Positions 44,453-54,256 are shown, counted from the first letter of the stretch. The stretch: 64,000 nucleotides of DNA from Gordoniibacillus kamchatkensis (GCF_000829455.1 NZ_JXAK01000001.1:1-64000); one strand, 5' to 3'. A program made the numbers and translations. The notes: generated by a model not told the origin, from the sequence alone.

Positions 44453-44613
44453 CGCTCGAGCCCTCCCGTTCGCTTTCGGTCACATTGTTCCTCCGCCGGC
44501 AATTCGGATTGCATATGGGATTGCGGCGCCGCCCGTCTTGTGCTCCATAAAGGAGCATTCGGGAGGAACGCGAGTCGGGCAGTCGTTCAACTCCCATATG
44601 CCATCCCGCGCCG

Positions 44614-44877
44614 TCACACTTGCCACGGCCACGGCGTTTCGTTCCACTGCCACGGCGCACGGGTGTAGCCTTGCCCGAAGTGCTTCAGCGGTCCGAATTC
44701 CTGCTCGAACTGCGCGCTCAGATGCTGCCTTGCCGAAGCGAACTGGTTGTATTGCTGCAGCGCAGCCATGTCGTGCGGATGCGTATCGAGATACAGCGTC
44801 AGCTCCACCAGCACGAAATCCATCGCCTGCAAATCGCGCAGCAGCTTGTAATAATGATCCGGCATCTTTCTAGTCAT
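44614..44877 (-). CDS. cotJB: Spore coat protein CotJB
   Basis: The start at 44877 (MTRKMPDHYYKLLRDLQA) follows AAAGGAGGG, giving 87 residues. The segment DFVLVELTLYLDTHPHDMAA and the C-terminal aromatic stretch RAPWQWNETPWPWQV are typical of CotJB, a small coat component made in the mother cell and assembled together with CotJC. It is 38 bases downstream of cotJA. Confidence 0.93.
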   Translation of the reverse strand: MTRKMPDHYYKLLRDLQAMDFVLVELTLYLDTHPHDMAALQQYNQFASARQHLSAQFEQEFGPLKHFGQGYTRAPWQWNETPWPWQV

Positions 44878-44915
44878 GAGGCGGCCCTCCTTTCCCGGCA
44901 ACCGGGGGCGGTTGA

Positions 44916-45149
44916 TTATTTCGGCGTCGTTTCGTAAGGGCTGTAATAAGCCGGCCACAGCGTGCCGAGCTTGAGCGCTTCATACGGGCTGAACTGCGGC
45001 AAACCGGGCGGCTGCCACGGCATCGTGACGTTCGGCGGTATGATGAACGTTTTTTCCGCAATGGGCGGACACGGGTCCAGCGGACTGACGAACGGATGCC
45101 AGACGCGCAGCTGATCGGCGGCGCCGGCGTGGGCTATGTACTCGTTCAC
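44916..45149 (-). CDS. cotJA: Spore coat-associated protein CotJA
   Basis: A GTG start at 45149 (MNEYIAHAGAADQLRVWHPF) follows AAAGGAGGAT and gives 77 residues. The Pro-rich sequence LDPCPPIAEKTFIIPPNVTM and the YSPYE end match CotJA, a coat protein needed for assembly of CotJC in Bacillus. It opens the cotJABC operon behind a candidate SigE promoter. Confidence 0.92.
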   Translation of the reverse strand: MNEYIAHAGAADQLRVWHPFVSPLDPCPPIAEKTFIIPPNVTMPWQPPGLPQFSPYEALKLGTLWPAYYSPYETTPK

Positions 45150-45189
45150 GTGCCATCCTCCTTTACTCGGTTCAAGGTCATTACTACCA

Positions 45190-45219
45190 CATATATGACC
45201 TGCGAGCGGCCGGATATGA
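45190..45219 (-). promoter_or_regulatory. Candidate SigE promoter of cotJABC
   Basis: On the minus strand TCATATC (45213-45219) and CATATATG (45190-45197) are 15 bases apart, resembling the SigE pattern KMATATT and CATACAMT. The -10 match is only partial. B. subtilis cotJ is known to be SigE-dependent. Confidence 0.5.
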
Positions 45220-45369
45220 CTGCGTTTCGCTTCGGATGCCAGCTTTTGGAGGGTTGTCTCGGGCTGGCAAGCACCGTTAAAATAAGGGTACGGCAACCCA
45301 ATTCGGAAGCCTCAGGCAGCTGTGGATCGAACTTCCACACCTCCGCAATGCCCCCTGGCACAACGAATG

Positions 45370-45460
45370 CGAAGCGGCAAGCTGCGCCGTTCTTGCGGAC
45401 GAGCGCGTTAACTGCAGCGATTCAGCCGAAGAGGCGCAGCTTCTGCTTTCTGACGCACAT
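45370..45460 (+). repeat. Structured repeat element, copy 5, in the NlpC leader
   Basis: The segment aligns with copy 3 through GCGCCGTTCTTGCGGACGAG and CGCGTTAACTGCAGCG, then closes with TCAG (45424-45427)/CTGA (45452-45455) and the shared CTTTCTGACG. The closing arm ends within ten bases of the AAAGGAGG ribosome site of the NlpC gene, so folding could affect its translation. Confidence 0.6.
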
Positions 45461-45476
45461 CAAAGGAGGCCACAAC

Positions 45477-46178
45477 ATGAACAAGTCAACGAAGAGCTTT
45501 GCTGTCAAAACGCTGCGCACTTTGGCATTATCCGCCGCCATACTGGCAGCGGGCGCATCGGGCGCGGCCTTGTTTCCGACCGCCCGCGCGGAAGCCGCGA
45601 CAACGTCGCTTGCGCAAGGCGCCAGCGGTGCCGACGTCTCAGCGCTGCAAACGAGCCTCAAAGCGCTCGGCTATTTTACATACCCAAGCGTCACCGGGTA
45701 TTACGGCACATACACGATGCAAGCGGTTTCAAGCTTCCAAGCCGCTTACCGGCTGCCCGTCACCGGCGCCGCCGACACGGTAACGCAAACCGCAATCAGC
45801 CACGCTGTGGTGAAGCAAAATCTGATCGCGGACACTTCGACTTACAACGGCGTACCGTACGTATGGGGCGGAACGACGCCGTCCGGCTTCGACTGCTCCG
45901 GCTTCGTCTATTTCATGTTCAACAAGTTCGGTGTGGCGATGCCGCGTTCGACGTCCTCCGAGCTGTTCCAAACGGGCTTTGCCGTCGGCCGCAGCGCCCT
46001 GCAGCCGGGCGATCTCGTTTTCTTCAGCGACAATCAGGACGGCACCGTGTCGCATGTCGGCTTCTACGTCGGAGGCGGCAGCTTCATCTCCCCGACCCGG
46101 TCCGCCGGCGTCAAAATCCAATCGCTCGACAACAGCTATTGGGGGCCGCGCTATTTGGGCGCCAGACGGGTGTATTAA
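45477..46178 (+). CDS. Secreted NlpC/P60 endopeptidase with PG-binding domain
   Basis: This 233-residue product has a signal peptide (residues 1-40, cut near AEA), a PG_binding_1 domain (about 45-100: GASGADVSALQTSLKALGYF, TGYYGTYTMQAVSSFQAAY) and a C-terminal NlpC/P60 domain. The catalytic residues are Cys in GFDCSGFVYFMF and His in VSHVGFYVGGG, and WGPRYLGARRVY closes the domain. It should cut stem peptides after docking to the wall. AAAGGAGG precedes the ATG at ideal spacing, and a copy of the structured repeat occupies the leader. The catalytic part is a close paralogue of the protein at 26.7 kb. Confidence 0.92.
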   Translation: MNKSTKSFAVKTLRTLALSAAILAAGASGAALFPTARAEAATTSLAQGASGADVSALQTSLKALGYFTYPSVTGYYGTYTMQAVSSFQAAYRLPVTGAADTVTQTAISHAVVKQNLIADTSTYNGVPYVWGGTTPSGFDCSGFVYFMFNKFGVAMPRSTSSELFQTGFAVGRSALQPGDLVFFSDNQDGTVSHVGFYVGGGSFISPTRSAGVKIQSLDNSYWGPRYLGARRVY

Positions 46179-46192
46179 ACGGAACGATCGGC

Positions 46193-46233
46193 AAAAAGCC
46201 AGGGGCGCTTTCGTCAGCGCACCTGGCTTTTTT
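46193..46233 (+). terminator. Terminator after the NlpC gene
   Basis: AAAAAGCCAGGgGCGC pairs with GCGCaCCTGGCTTTTTT around a short loop and carries a T-run. Confidence 0.88.
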
Positions 46234-46373
46234 GGCTATTGGCCGGATTTCTCCGCGCCCGGAGGGGCATCCCGCACTTGCTTCAAGCGTTTCTATAAAA
46301 TGTACGGGGCCACCATTTCACACCTGCACGATCGGTTGGATGCGTCCTGCGTCCGGTCAGGCATCCATGCTCA

Positions 46374-49300
46374 TCAATCGTTTCCGGCCCATACGTCCTT
46401 GGCGTAGCGGCCTTCGCTTTGCAGCTTTTCCAGCCAGCTTTGCACGGTCGCTTCCGTTGCGCCGCGAGCTTCGCGGTAGGCGTCCCGGAACGTCTCCTCC
46501 ACTTCCGGAGCCATTTTGCTGCCGTCGCCGCATACATACAGCTTCGCCCCCCGGTCCAGCAAGTCGATCAGCTTGGCGGCATCGCGCCTGATCAAATGCT
46601 GCACATACGCCTTGGGCCCGGCCTCCGCCCGCGAGAAAGCCGTATGGAGACGAACCAGGCCGTCACGTTCGTATTGCTCCAGCTCCTCCCGGTACAAGTA
46701 ATCGTGCTGCGGATGGCGGCAGCCGAAATACAGATGCGCCTCTCCGAGCGCCTTCCCTTCCTGGAGCAAGGCGCGCCGCGCCTGAAGAAATCCGCGAAAA
46801 GGCGCAACCCCGGTACCTGGCCCAACCATGATGATCGGCGTTTCCGCAAGCTCGGGAAGCTGAAATCCGGATTCGGGCGTTCGCACAAACATCGCGATCG
46901 CATCACCGGGCCGCCGATCGGCCAAGTAATTCGAGGCGACGCCGAGGTATTCGCCGAGTCCGCTTCTGGCTGGCCCGCGCACGACGCCGACCGTAATGCT
47001 GGCCCGGTCCCGGCGCATTTTGGGCGAGCTGGAAATGGAGTAATACCGCGGCTTGAGCGGCGGCAGCAGCTCGACAAACCGTTCGAACGGAAGCTCGCAG
47101 GCCGGATACTTCTCCAGCAGATCGAGCATCGTCAGCCGTTTGTCCAGCACTTTTTCCTTATAGGCGTCCTCCTGCAGCAGCGCCTCCAGCTCCTTTTTGT
47201 GCGGAGGGCATACGGTACAAGCAGCCAGTTCGCGAAGCTGCGCGCGAGTTGCCGCCTCCTGCAGCTCCACGCTGTGGCTGAGCAAATCCTGGACGCTGAT
47301 CGGGCGATCGAGCGGGAGATGCGCGGCACTGCGTCCGGAGGCGCTGACCATCAAATGATCGCCGCCCTGCAAGCCGTATCGCCGAAGGACGCGATCCACA
47401 AGTTCCGGCGCATTTTTGGGAAGAATTCCGAGGTGATCTCCTTCCCGGTAAGCCGCCCCTTCCGGCAGAGCAATCTCCAAATGGCGGGTGTTCCGGCCGC
47501 TGCCTTCCCCTTGAAGCTCGCGGTTTTCTTCAACCGTAGCGGGAAGCGCACCGTACGTATCCGCAAGCGGCGTTCCGATCGGACCGCTGACGAACCGAAT
47601 GCTGAGCGCGCTTCGTTCCTGCTGCGGCAAGCCGCTGCTTCTCAAGCCCAGCGCGTGCATCGCTTCCGGCCAAAGTCGGGCGCTCCATTCCTCGACCTGC
47701 TTCTCAAAGTCGCCGCCCGCATCCGCCTCCCCGCGCGAAACGAGCCGTATCGCCCCTTTGGCCGCAAGCTGCTCGTCGATGAAACGAGGAACCTGCTGAT
47801 ACGTGCTTGCCCAGTTGCGGTCGCCGCAGCCGAACACCGCATACCGGACACCTTCAAGCTCGCCGGGTTCCGTCGCCTCAAGCCATTGCACGAATTCGCG
47901 CGCATTGCTCGGCGGCTTCCCGTTGTAGGAGGCGGAGACGATAAAGACTGCGCCTTCCTTGGGCAGTTTGCCCGCGCGGTCGTTTAGCGGCGCCGCCTCG
48001 CTGCGAAATCCGTAATATCGGGCGGTATCGGCGAGCTCCCGGGCAATGCCTTCGGCCGTCCCCAGGTTGGACCCGTACAGTACGAGCAGCGGAGTATTGT
48101 GGCTTCCGCCGTTTGTAACGCCTCTCGCTTCGCCGGCGTGACGGACGGCGCCGAGCTCCCGCCAGCGGTAACGGCAAAGGCCGCCTGGCCGCGGGGGCGG
48201 ACCCGCATCGTGAACCCTTCCGGCTTCAGGGTCAACGTTTCCTTCACTTTCAATTGATAATTCGTATGATCGATCAGTTCAAAATGCTTGAGAACCATCC
48301 CGAGCACGAGCGTCGCTTCCTGCAGGGCGAACTGCTGCCCGATGCACGCGCGCTGGCCGTTCCCGAACGGCTTGTAGGCATGTTGCGGAATCCGGCTCGG
48401 GTCTTCAAACCGTTCCGGGCAAAACTGATCCGCATCGTCCCCCCACACCGAAGCGTCCCTGTGCAGCTTAGGAATCAGAACGCTCACGCTCTCTCCTTTT
48501 TTCAACGGATATTTGCCGGCGAGCACCGTATTTTCTTTCGCATACAAGGAGAAAGCCGGGGCGGTAGGCCATAGGCGCAATGTCTCGTTTAAAATCATTC
48601 GGACATACTTCAGCTCGCGGACCTCGGAATAGGTCGGGACCGGTTCGGCCAAAACGCGGTCCACCTCTTCGTAAGCCTTTTGCAGCTTATCCGGGTGTTT
48701 CAGCAAAAAGTAGATGGCGAAAGACAGCAGTCCGCTTGTCGTTTCATGTCCGGCAATGAGGAACGTAATAATTTGGTATCGGATATTTTCGTCGTCCAGC
48801 GGTTCGCCGGTCTCCGGATCTTTGCCCGTAAGCATATGCGCGAGCAGATCTTCTCCGCCTTGCTGGCCATGCGCTTTGCGTTCGGCGATCATTTTATCCA
48901 CCAGGGAGTACATCGCCTGAATATCTTGCTTGAATTGCCGTTTGGTCCATACCATCAGCTTATCCTGCAACCCGAGTCGCTGCAGCTGATTCATCGCCTC
49001 GTTCAAAGCCCGGACCATGCTGGTGATGAAAGGATGCGGCTGTTCCCGGTAAAAGCTGTTGAACCGGTAATTGAATCCGCACAGCCCGATCGTATCCAAG
49101 GTAAGGCGGGTCATATCATCCGGAACGTCCACGCTTTCGTCCGGGTTCAATCGAGCCCACTTTTGCACAAGCTGCAGCGCGAGATCCGCCATCATCGCAT
49201 GATAGCCCTGCATCGCTCTTTGACTGAAGCTGGGCAGCAAGATGTTGTGCGCTTTTCGCCAATTCGGCTCCTCCGTCTCGCTGGTGAACAAGCCGTCGCC

Positions 49301-49558
49301 GGCAAAGGCGCGAACCTTTTGCAGCGGCGCCCATACTCTTTTGTCAAAGCGGGATTCGTCGCAAGCATCCGCAACCAGGTCGTGGCCGGAAATAAAAATT
49401 TCGCTCCTCCCCGGCAAATCCATGCGGAAAATCGGCCCGTGCTCGTAAGCGAGCTTCACCAGCGATTGGACGGGCGCATCCAGATCGAGCAGCGGCAAAT
49501 TGCCGAGCGGGCCAAACGTTTTCGGCTGTGGAATGAGAGCGGAATCAGACATGTTCAT
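46374..49558 (-). pseudogene. CYP102-type cytochrome P450/reductase fusion, frameshifted in the linker
   Basis: This is a self-sufficient fatty-acid hydroxylase of the CYP102 (P450 BM3) type. The heme domain (from 49558) has AGHETTSG in helix I, ETLR, and the heme-Cys loop [14 protein letters not shown]. The second part has the FAD loop RYYSISSSP, GPGTGVAPFRGF and YVCGDGSKMAPEV for NADPH. The FMN domain between them ([16 protein letters not shown]) is in another frame. One A added near 48097 restores a single protein of about 1,060 residues without loss, the normal length. The gene follows a FatR-like regulator, as in B. subtilis, with an operator at 49623-49642. The start could be 49558 or 49552 behind GGAAGGATGG. 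Confidence 0.9.
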
Positions 49559-49622
49559 CCATCCTTCCAAGAGGGTCTATTTAAGGGATTGGTAAAAGTT
49601 ATGCCTTAATACGGAAAGGGTT

Positions 49623-49642
49623 CGGAATGAATATTCATTCCG
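49623..49642. promoter_or_regulatory. FatR-type operator before the P450 gene
   Basis: CGGAATGAATATTCATTCCG is a perfect 20-bp palindrome between the regulator gene and the P450 gene. Confidence 0.8.
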
Positions 49643-49665
49643 TGTGCGGCAAAACAAAGCCGTCT

Positions 49666-50244
49666 TCAATCCGAATGGACTCTGACGGCGTCCCAGCAGC
49701 TTTCTTCGATTTGAGACAAAAGCTCCGGCGTCTCGGTTATTTTTCCGGCTCTGATCAAGGTGAACATTTTGGTAAACGCTCCGAACACGATGGCAATCAG
49801 CGCATCGGACGGCAGCGGCCTGATCAGCCCCTGCTCCTTGCCGGAATGCACAAAAGCATGAAGAAAATCCATCAATTGCTGAAACGTCTCGCGGCTTTTC
49901 GGATCCAAATAGCGGGCGCCGCTGTGAGTTTCGATGAAATGCAGCGCGTGAATATCGTCTTTGGCAAACCGGACCATGCCGCCGAATATATGGGTAAACT
50001 GTGCGCGAATGTTTGCCGCGTGCGGGTAGTTTCGCGACACCGAACCGATAAATCGCGTGACGCACTCCTGAAACAATACGTTCACCAGCACTTCTTTGCT
50101 TTCGAAGTACCGGTAAATCGTCCCCGCTCCAACCTCTGCCGTATCGGCGATCATCGGAACTGTCGTGCCGTCGTATCCCCGCTCCGCAAATAAGAGGAGT
50201 GCCGCGTCCAAAATTTTGTCGCGCTTGCTTACGGTCGCTTCCAA
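49666..50244 (-). CDS. fatR: TetR-family repressor, FatR-like
   Basis: This 192-residue TetR regulator has an N-terminal HTH (TTVPMIADTAEVGAGTIYRYFES, residues 27-49 region) and a helical sensor domain (FGGMVRFAKDDIHALHFIETH). FatR of B. subtilis represses the adjacent CYP102 gene and is released by unsaturated fatty acids; the same order and two near-identical palindromes here make the same circuit likely. The start is TTG at 50244 behind GGAGGTG. One palindrome lies before its own gene (50267-50287), the other before the P450 gene, giving autoregulation and target repression. Confidence 0.85.
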   Translation of the reverse strand: MEATVSKRDKILDAALLLFAERGYDGTTVPMIADTAEVGAGTIYRYFESKEVLVNVLFQECVTRFIGSVSRNYPHAANIRAQFTHIFGGMVRFAKDDIHALHFIETHSGARYLDPKSRETFQQLMDFLHAFVHSGKEQGLIRPLPSDALIAIVFGAFTKMFTLIRAGKITETPELLSQIEESCWDAVRVHSD

Positions 50245-50266
50245 AACTTCACCTCCAAGCTGCTAC

Positions 50267-50287
50267 CGGAATGAATGTTCATTCATT
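50267..50287. promoter_or_regulatory. FatR-type operator before fatR
   Basis: GGAATGAATGTTCATTCATT nearly repeats the palindrome at 49623-49642. It lies just downstream of a TATAAT box read on the minus strand, which is consistent with autorepression. Confidence 0.7.
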
Positions 50288-50343
50288 ATTGCTTTATTAT
50301 ATAGCTATTGTTCGCCCCATGCAAACTTTCTGCGCCGCCCCTG

Positions 50344-50391
50344 CCAAAATGGCCCTGCGACCGAAATTACGGTCCCAGGGCCATTTTGCGC
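50344..50391. terminator. Terminator after ytvI
   Basis: AAAATGGCCCTG pairs with CAGGGCCATTTT, with an inner ACCG/CGGT stem. It lies beyond the ytvI stop on the minus strand. Confidence 0.75.
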
Positions 50392-50404
50392 AAGCAGCCG
50401 TTCG

Positions 50405-51451
50405 TTACTCCAGCCTGATTTGAATGGTCAGCAGCCCGGCCCGGCGCATCGCCTGATAAATAATGACGAGCACCGGCCCGAGAAAAATGCCGACGATGCC
50501 GACGAGCTCAAACCCGACGTAAACGGAAACGAGCGCCGCGAGGGAAGAGATGCCGACCGAGTCGCTGAGAATTTTGGGCTCGACGATGCGGCGGAACAGC
50601 ACGATGACGAGAAATAGGACGAGAATGGCGATGGCCAGCCCGGAGTTGCCGTTCAGGAACTGGTAGCCGGCCCACGGCAGGAAGATGAGCCCGGTGCCGA
50701 CGATCGGAATAAATTCGCCGACGCTGACAAGCAGCGCGATCGCGAGCGGATATTGCACATGCAGAAATATAAGCCCGACGAAGCAGACAAGGTACGTCAA
50801 GATCGACAAAATGAGCTGCGCCCGGATGAAACCGAAAATCGCCAGCCGCAAATTGTCAAGCACGTCGGACACTTTGTCCCGCGAGCCGGCCTCGAACAGG
50901 GCGACGAACGAGGAGCGCAGCAGCGGCAAGCTGTACGCGTACAAATAGAGCGCAATGACATACACGACGAGGAAGATGAGAAAATTCGGAATCGACTTGG
51001 CCACGCCCAAAAAATACGACGATACGTCTTTGATCAGCCCGGTCAGCGAGTCCGTCAGCTTCGTCAGCCCGTTGTCGATGCCGCTTCGGATCAGGTCGGC
51101 CGTCTCCGGCGGCAGCGAATTGTAGAACAGCTCGGTCTGCGTCGAGGCGTTGTCGATGTACGCTTTGGCCTCGTTAATATAAGACGGCACGTCTTTCCAA
51201 AACTGCACCACTTCGGTCACGATTTTCGTGCCGAGCAAATAGGCCAGCAGCAGGCCGACAAGCGTAAACAGCGTGCACACGAGCGTCGCCGCGCCGAGCC
51301 GGCCAAAGCGGAGGCGCCGAATGAGCAGCTGATGGATCGGCTCGAGAAAAATCGCGGTCATAAGCGCCAGCAAGAACGGCAGCCCGACCGTAAACAGCCC
51401 GTACAAGACGAGCAAGGCGAGACCGAGAATGACTAACGTCCGCAGAGACAT
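50405..51451 (-). CDS. ytvI: AI-2E family permease-like protein, YtvI type
   Basis: The start at 51451 follows AAAGGAGCGG and gives 348 residues. The protein has the eight-helix AI-2E transporter-like fold. The N-terminal helix pair (LVILGLALLVLYGLFTVGLP, ALMTAIFLEPIHQLL) is followed by a large soluble loop and the C-terminal block GEFIPIVGTGLIFLPWAGYQ. EPKILSDSVGISSLAALVSV and a final GIFLGPVLVIIYQA are also present. YtvI is a sporulation-expressed member of this group in Bacillus. No substrate is known. A repeat hairpin separates it from the upstream CBS gene on the same strand. Confidence 0.85.
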   Translation of the reverse strand: MSLRTLVILGLALLVLYGLFTVGLPFLLALMTAIFLEPIHQLLIRRLRFGRLGAATLVCTLFTLVGLLLAYLLGTKIVTEVVQFWKDVPSYINEAKAYIDNASTQTELFYNSLPPETADLIRSGIDNGLTKLTDSLTGLIKDVSSYFLGVAKSIPNFLIFLVVYVIALYLYAYSLPLLRSSFVALFEAGSRDKVSDVLDNLRLAIFGFIRAQLILSILTYLVCFVGLIFLHVQYPLAIALLVSVGEFIPIVGTGLIFLPWAGYQFLNGNSGLAIAILVLFLVIVLFRRIVEPKILSDSVGISSLAALVSVYVGFELVGIVGIFLGPVLVIIYQAMRRAGLLTIQIRLE

Positions 51452-51486
51452 GTTCCGCTCCTTTCCCGGCTCCCGCCGATTCGTGC

Positions 51487-51552
51487 TAGGCGTTAATCCG
51501 GCTGTGAGACGTCTGGCACGTTGCTCGCCGTACACCTCCAGCTTAACGCCTA
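51487..51552. repeat. TAGGCGTTAA hairpin repeat
   Basis: TAGGCGTTAA (51487-51496) faces CAGCTTAACGCCTA (51539-51552). The same arms form two tandem hairpins at 60118-60249. Confidence 0.65.
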
Positions 51553-52943
51553 ATGCGCCGGTCTGGACCCGTTACCGCTCCGGTGCTTCCTCGCCGGCAT
51601 CCGGCTCCAGTTCCGGCTTGATAGCGCGGATGGCGACGCGCACGACGCGCAGCCGCTCCGCCTCCGCCACTTCGAATTCGTGCCGGCCGTGCACGATTTT
51701 TTTTGCCTTTGACGACGGCGCCTTCCAGATGCTTGAACAGCCAGCCTCCGATCGAGTCGACTTCGTCGTCCTCGATATCGAGCTGCATGGCGCTGTTCAA
51801 GTCTTCCAGCAGCATCCGCCCGTCCACAAACGTGACTTCGCCCTTCACTTCCATCTCCGGACGCTCGTGGATGTCGAACTCGTCCATCAGCTCGCCGACG
51901 ATTTCTTCCAGGATGTCTTCGGTCGTCAGCAGCCCCGCCGTGCCGCCGTACTCGTCGACGACGATGGCAAGCTGCGAATGCCGCTTCTGCATCAGCTTCA
52001 GCACTCGCGAGATTTCCATCGACTCCGGCACGTTGAGAATCGGCCGAATAAACTGCTCCAGCTTACGCTCTTCGTCCGGATCGGCCGTCAGCAAATCCGT
52101 AATATGTACGAAACCGACGATTTGGTCTTTGTCTTCCTGGGCCACCGGATAGCGCGTATGCTTCGTGGCGTAGACGAGCTTCATGTTTTCCTCGAACGAT
52201 TGCGTCAAATAGAGACAGTCCATATCGATGCGCGGCAGCATCACCTCGCGGGCGAGCCGGTCGGAGAACTCGAAAATGTTGTCAAAGAGCGCCATCTCGT
52301 CCTTGTCGATAATGCCGCTGCGAGCGCTTTGGTCCATCAGGATGCGAATCTCTTCCTCCGTATGCGCCTCCTGCGCTTCGCCCGCCGGCTCTACGCCGAT
52401 CGTCCGCAATAAGCCGCCGGCCGTTTTGTTCAACACCCAGATGAACGGGCGAAACAGCTTGTAAAAAAACAGCAGCGGTGCCGCGAGCCACAGCGATGTC
52501 GCTTCCGGCTTCTGGATCGCCAGCGACTTCGGCGCCAGCTCGCCGAGCACGATATGCAGAAACGTAATGCTGGCGAACGAGATGACGAACGATACCGTAT
52601 GGGCAAATATCGCATTTTCCAGATGGAATGCGGCCAAAATCGGCATGACGATCAGCTGCGCGACCGTCTGCTCCCCGACCCAGCCCAGCGCCAGCGAAGC
52701 GAGCGTAATGCCGAGCTGCGTCGCCGACAAATACGCATCGAGGTTGTGGCTGACGGACAGCGCGAATTTGGCGCGCGGATTGCCTTCCTCGGCCAGCTGC
52801 TGCAGGCGGGAGTGGCGGACGCGCACGAGCCCGAACTCCGCGGCGACGAACAAGCCGTTCAGCAGCACGAGCGCCAGCACGAGCAACAAATTGACGACGA
52901 TTTGATCGGGATGGAAAGAGTACGAATCGTGTGGCAAGAACAA
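51543..52943 (-). CDS. Hemolysin C/CNNM-type CBS membrane protein, C-terminal frameshift
   Basis: This is a CNNM/DUF21 protein related to magnesium exporters and HlyC. Four membrane helices lie in residues 8-150 (LLLVLALVLLNGLFVAAEFG; ATQLGITLASLALGWVGEQT), followed by a CBS pair (about 210-330, MLPRIDMDCLYLTQSF and ILNVPESMEISRVL) and a CorC_HlyC domain. The TTG start at 52943 follows AAAGGAGA. Near the end an A8 run (51697-51704) shifts the frame. With seven As the protein would continue KIVHGRHEFEVAEAERLRVV and stop at 51572, as relatives do; the printed Arg/Gly-rich tail is out of frame. Confidence 0.88.
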   Translation of the reverse strand: MFLPHDSYSFHPDQIVVNLLLVLALVLLNGLFVAAEFGLVRVRHSRLQQLAEEGNPRAKFALSVSHNLDAYLSATQLGITLASLALGWVGEQTVAQLIVMPILAAFHLENAIFAHTVSFVISFASITFLHIVLGELAPKSLAIQKPEATSLWLAAPLLFFYKLFRPFIWVLNKTAGGLLRTIGVEPAGEAQEAHTEEEIRILMDQSARSGIIDKDEMALFDNIFEFSDRLAREVMLPRIDMDCLYLTQSFEENMKLVYATKHTRYPVAQEDKDQIVGFVHITDLLTADPDEERKLEQFIRPILNVPESMEISRVLKLMQKRHSQLAIVVDEYGGTAGLLTTEDILEEIVGELMDEFDIHERPEMEVKGEVTFVDGRMLLEDLNSAMQLDIEDDEVDSIGGWLFKHLEGAVVKGKKNRARPARIRSGGGGAAARRARRHPRYQAGTGAGCRRGSTGAVTGPDRRIRR

Positions 52944-52979
52944 TCGGTCTCCTTTGCCGGCTGGCTGCAAAGCGGCAGG

Positions 52980-54134
52980 TCACACAATCGCTTTGCGCTG
53001 GTGAAAATCGACGCCGCGGTAGTACGAGTCGGCGACGAGCAGGTTCGGACCGCAGCAGGCGGCTGCCGGACAATGGCAGTTCACCCGCGAGCGTAGCGGA
53101 TGCCGCTCCCATTTGGCGAAAACGGCCTCGAGCGGCTCGCGCAGCACGTTGCCAAGCGGCGGCTCGTTGGCAAAATCGGTCACGTATACGTCGCCGCTGA
53201 ACAGGTTCACGTTCAGCCGGTTGCGCCCGTCCGGGTCGCCCCGGACCGTCACGTTCGGCTCGGCGCGCAGCCGCTGCACGAGCTCGCGGTCGCTTTCCAA
53301 CGGGCTGCAGGCGAAAAACGGCAGCGTCCCGAACAGCATCCACACGTTCGGATCGCGTGCGTCCAGCAAACCGTGAATCGCCGCCCGCAGCTCGTCAAGC
53401 GTCAGCAGCGGCAAGTCCGCAGCGAACGCGCTCGGATACATCGGATGCACTTCGTGGCGGCGGCAGCCCATCTCTACAATTAATCTATGGATGTCGGCCA
53501 GCTTCGTATGCGTGCGGAAATTGATCATCGTCTCGGCCGAGACGAACAGGCCGCCGCGCGAAAGCGAGACGGTGTTGTCGACCATGCGCCGGTACAGCTT
53601 GTCGGAAGCTTCCCTGCCGACGGGACGGCCGCTCCTCGCAAAGCCGACGCGGTGAAAATCGGCCGGATCCGTATAGTTGAACGAAATATGAAGCACATCG
53701 AGATAGGGCGCAATCGCCTCGTAGCGCTCCAGCTCAAGCGTCGCATTGGAGTTGATCTGCGACCGCACGCCGCGCTGTCTGGCGTAGCGAAGCAGCGGCA
53801 ATATCGCGGTTCTGACCGTCTCTTCATGCAGCATCGGCTCCCCGCCGGTAATGCTGATCGTCTCCAGCCGTTCGATCTCGTCGAGCCGCTTCAACACCCG
53901 CTCGATCGGCAGCCGCGCGCCCTCCTTCACCAGCAGCGAATCGCCGACGGCGCAATGCTCGCAGCGCATATTGCATAAGTTCGTCACTGTGAATTCCACG
54001 CTCGTCAGCACGTGGCTGCCGTAAGCGTGCAGCGAGCGGAGCGGATCCCACGGGTCGTATTCGGGCGAGAGCGGCTGCAGTCCGGCAGCGGCGCCGGCCG
54101 CAGGCAGTATCGGATTCGTCACTTTTACCAGCAC
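52980..54134 (-). CDS. yfkAB: Radical SAM/CxCxxxxC-motif protein YfkAB
   Basis: This 384-residue radical SAM protein has the cluster motif CNMRCEHC near residues 53-60. The C-terminal NCHCPAAACC supplies the CxCxxxxC signature that names the YfkAB family of Bacillales. Other family segments are SITGGEPMLHEETV, SQINSNATLELERY and HEVHPMYPSAFA. The reaction is unknown; a modification of a small molecule or peptide is likely. It starts at ATG 54134 and is followed on the same strand, 36 bases on, by the CBS/HlyC-type gene. Confidence 0.9.
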   Translation of the reverse strand: MLVKVTNPILPAAGAAAGLQPLSPEYDPWDPLRSLHAYGSHVLTSVEFTVTNLCNMRCEHCAVGDSLLVKEGARLPIERVLKRLDEIERLETISITGGEPMLHEETVRTAILPLLRYARQRGVRSQINSNATLELERYEAIAPYLDVLHISFNYTDPADFHRVGFARSGRPVGREASDKLYRRMVDNTVSLSRGGLFVSAETMINFRTHTKLADIHRLIVEMGCRRHEVHPMYPSAFAADLPLLTLDELRAAIHGLLDARDPNVWMLFGTLPFFACSPLESDRELVQRLRAEPNVTVRGDPDGRNRLNVNLFSGDVYVTDFANEPPLGNVLREPLEAVFAKWERHPLRSRVNCHCPAAACCGPNLLVADSYYRGVDFHQRKAIV

Positions 54135-54256
54135 ACCTTTGTTTTATCTTAGTCGTTTGGACGTTTATCCTTTATTGTAACTGAAACCCCGGGAAAAGAA
54201 AAACAGAGCGGAATCAGCCTGCCTATAGGCGCGGCCTGCACTCTGTGATGCAGCAA

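Noticed and set aside
45370-45460. NlpC leader at 45.4 kb as a third c-di-AMP riboswitch
   Set aside because: Neither the GGGGTGAATC nor the GCTAACCTCGTAGGC block is present; the sequence belongs to the five-copy element family instead.
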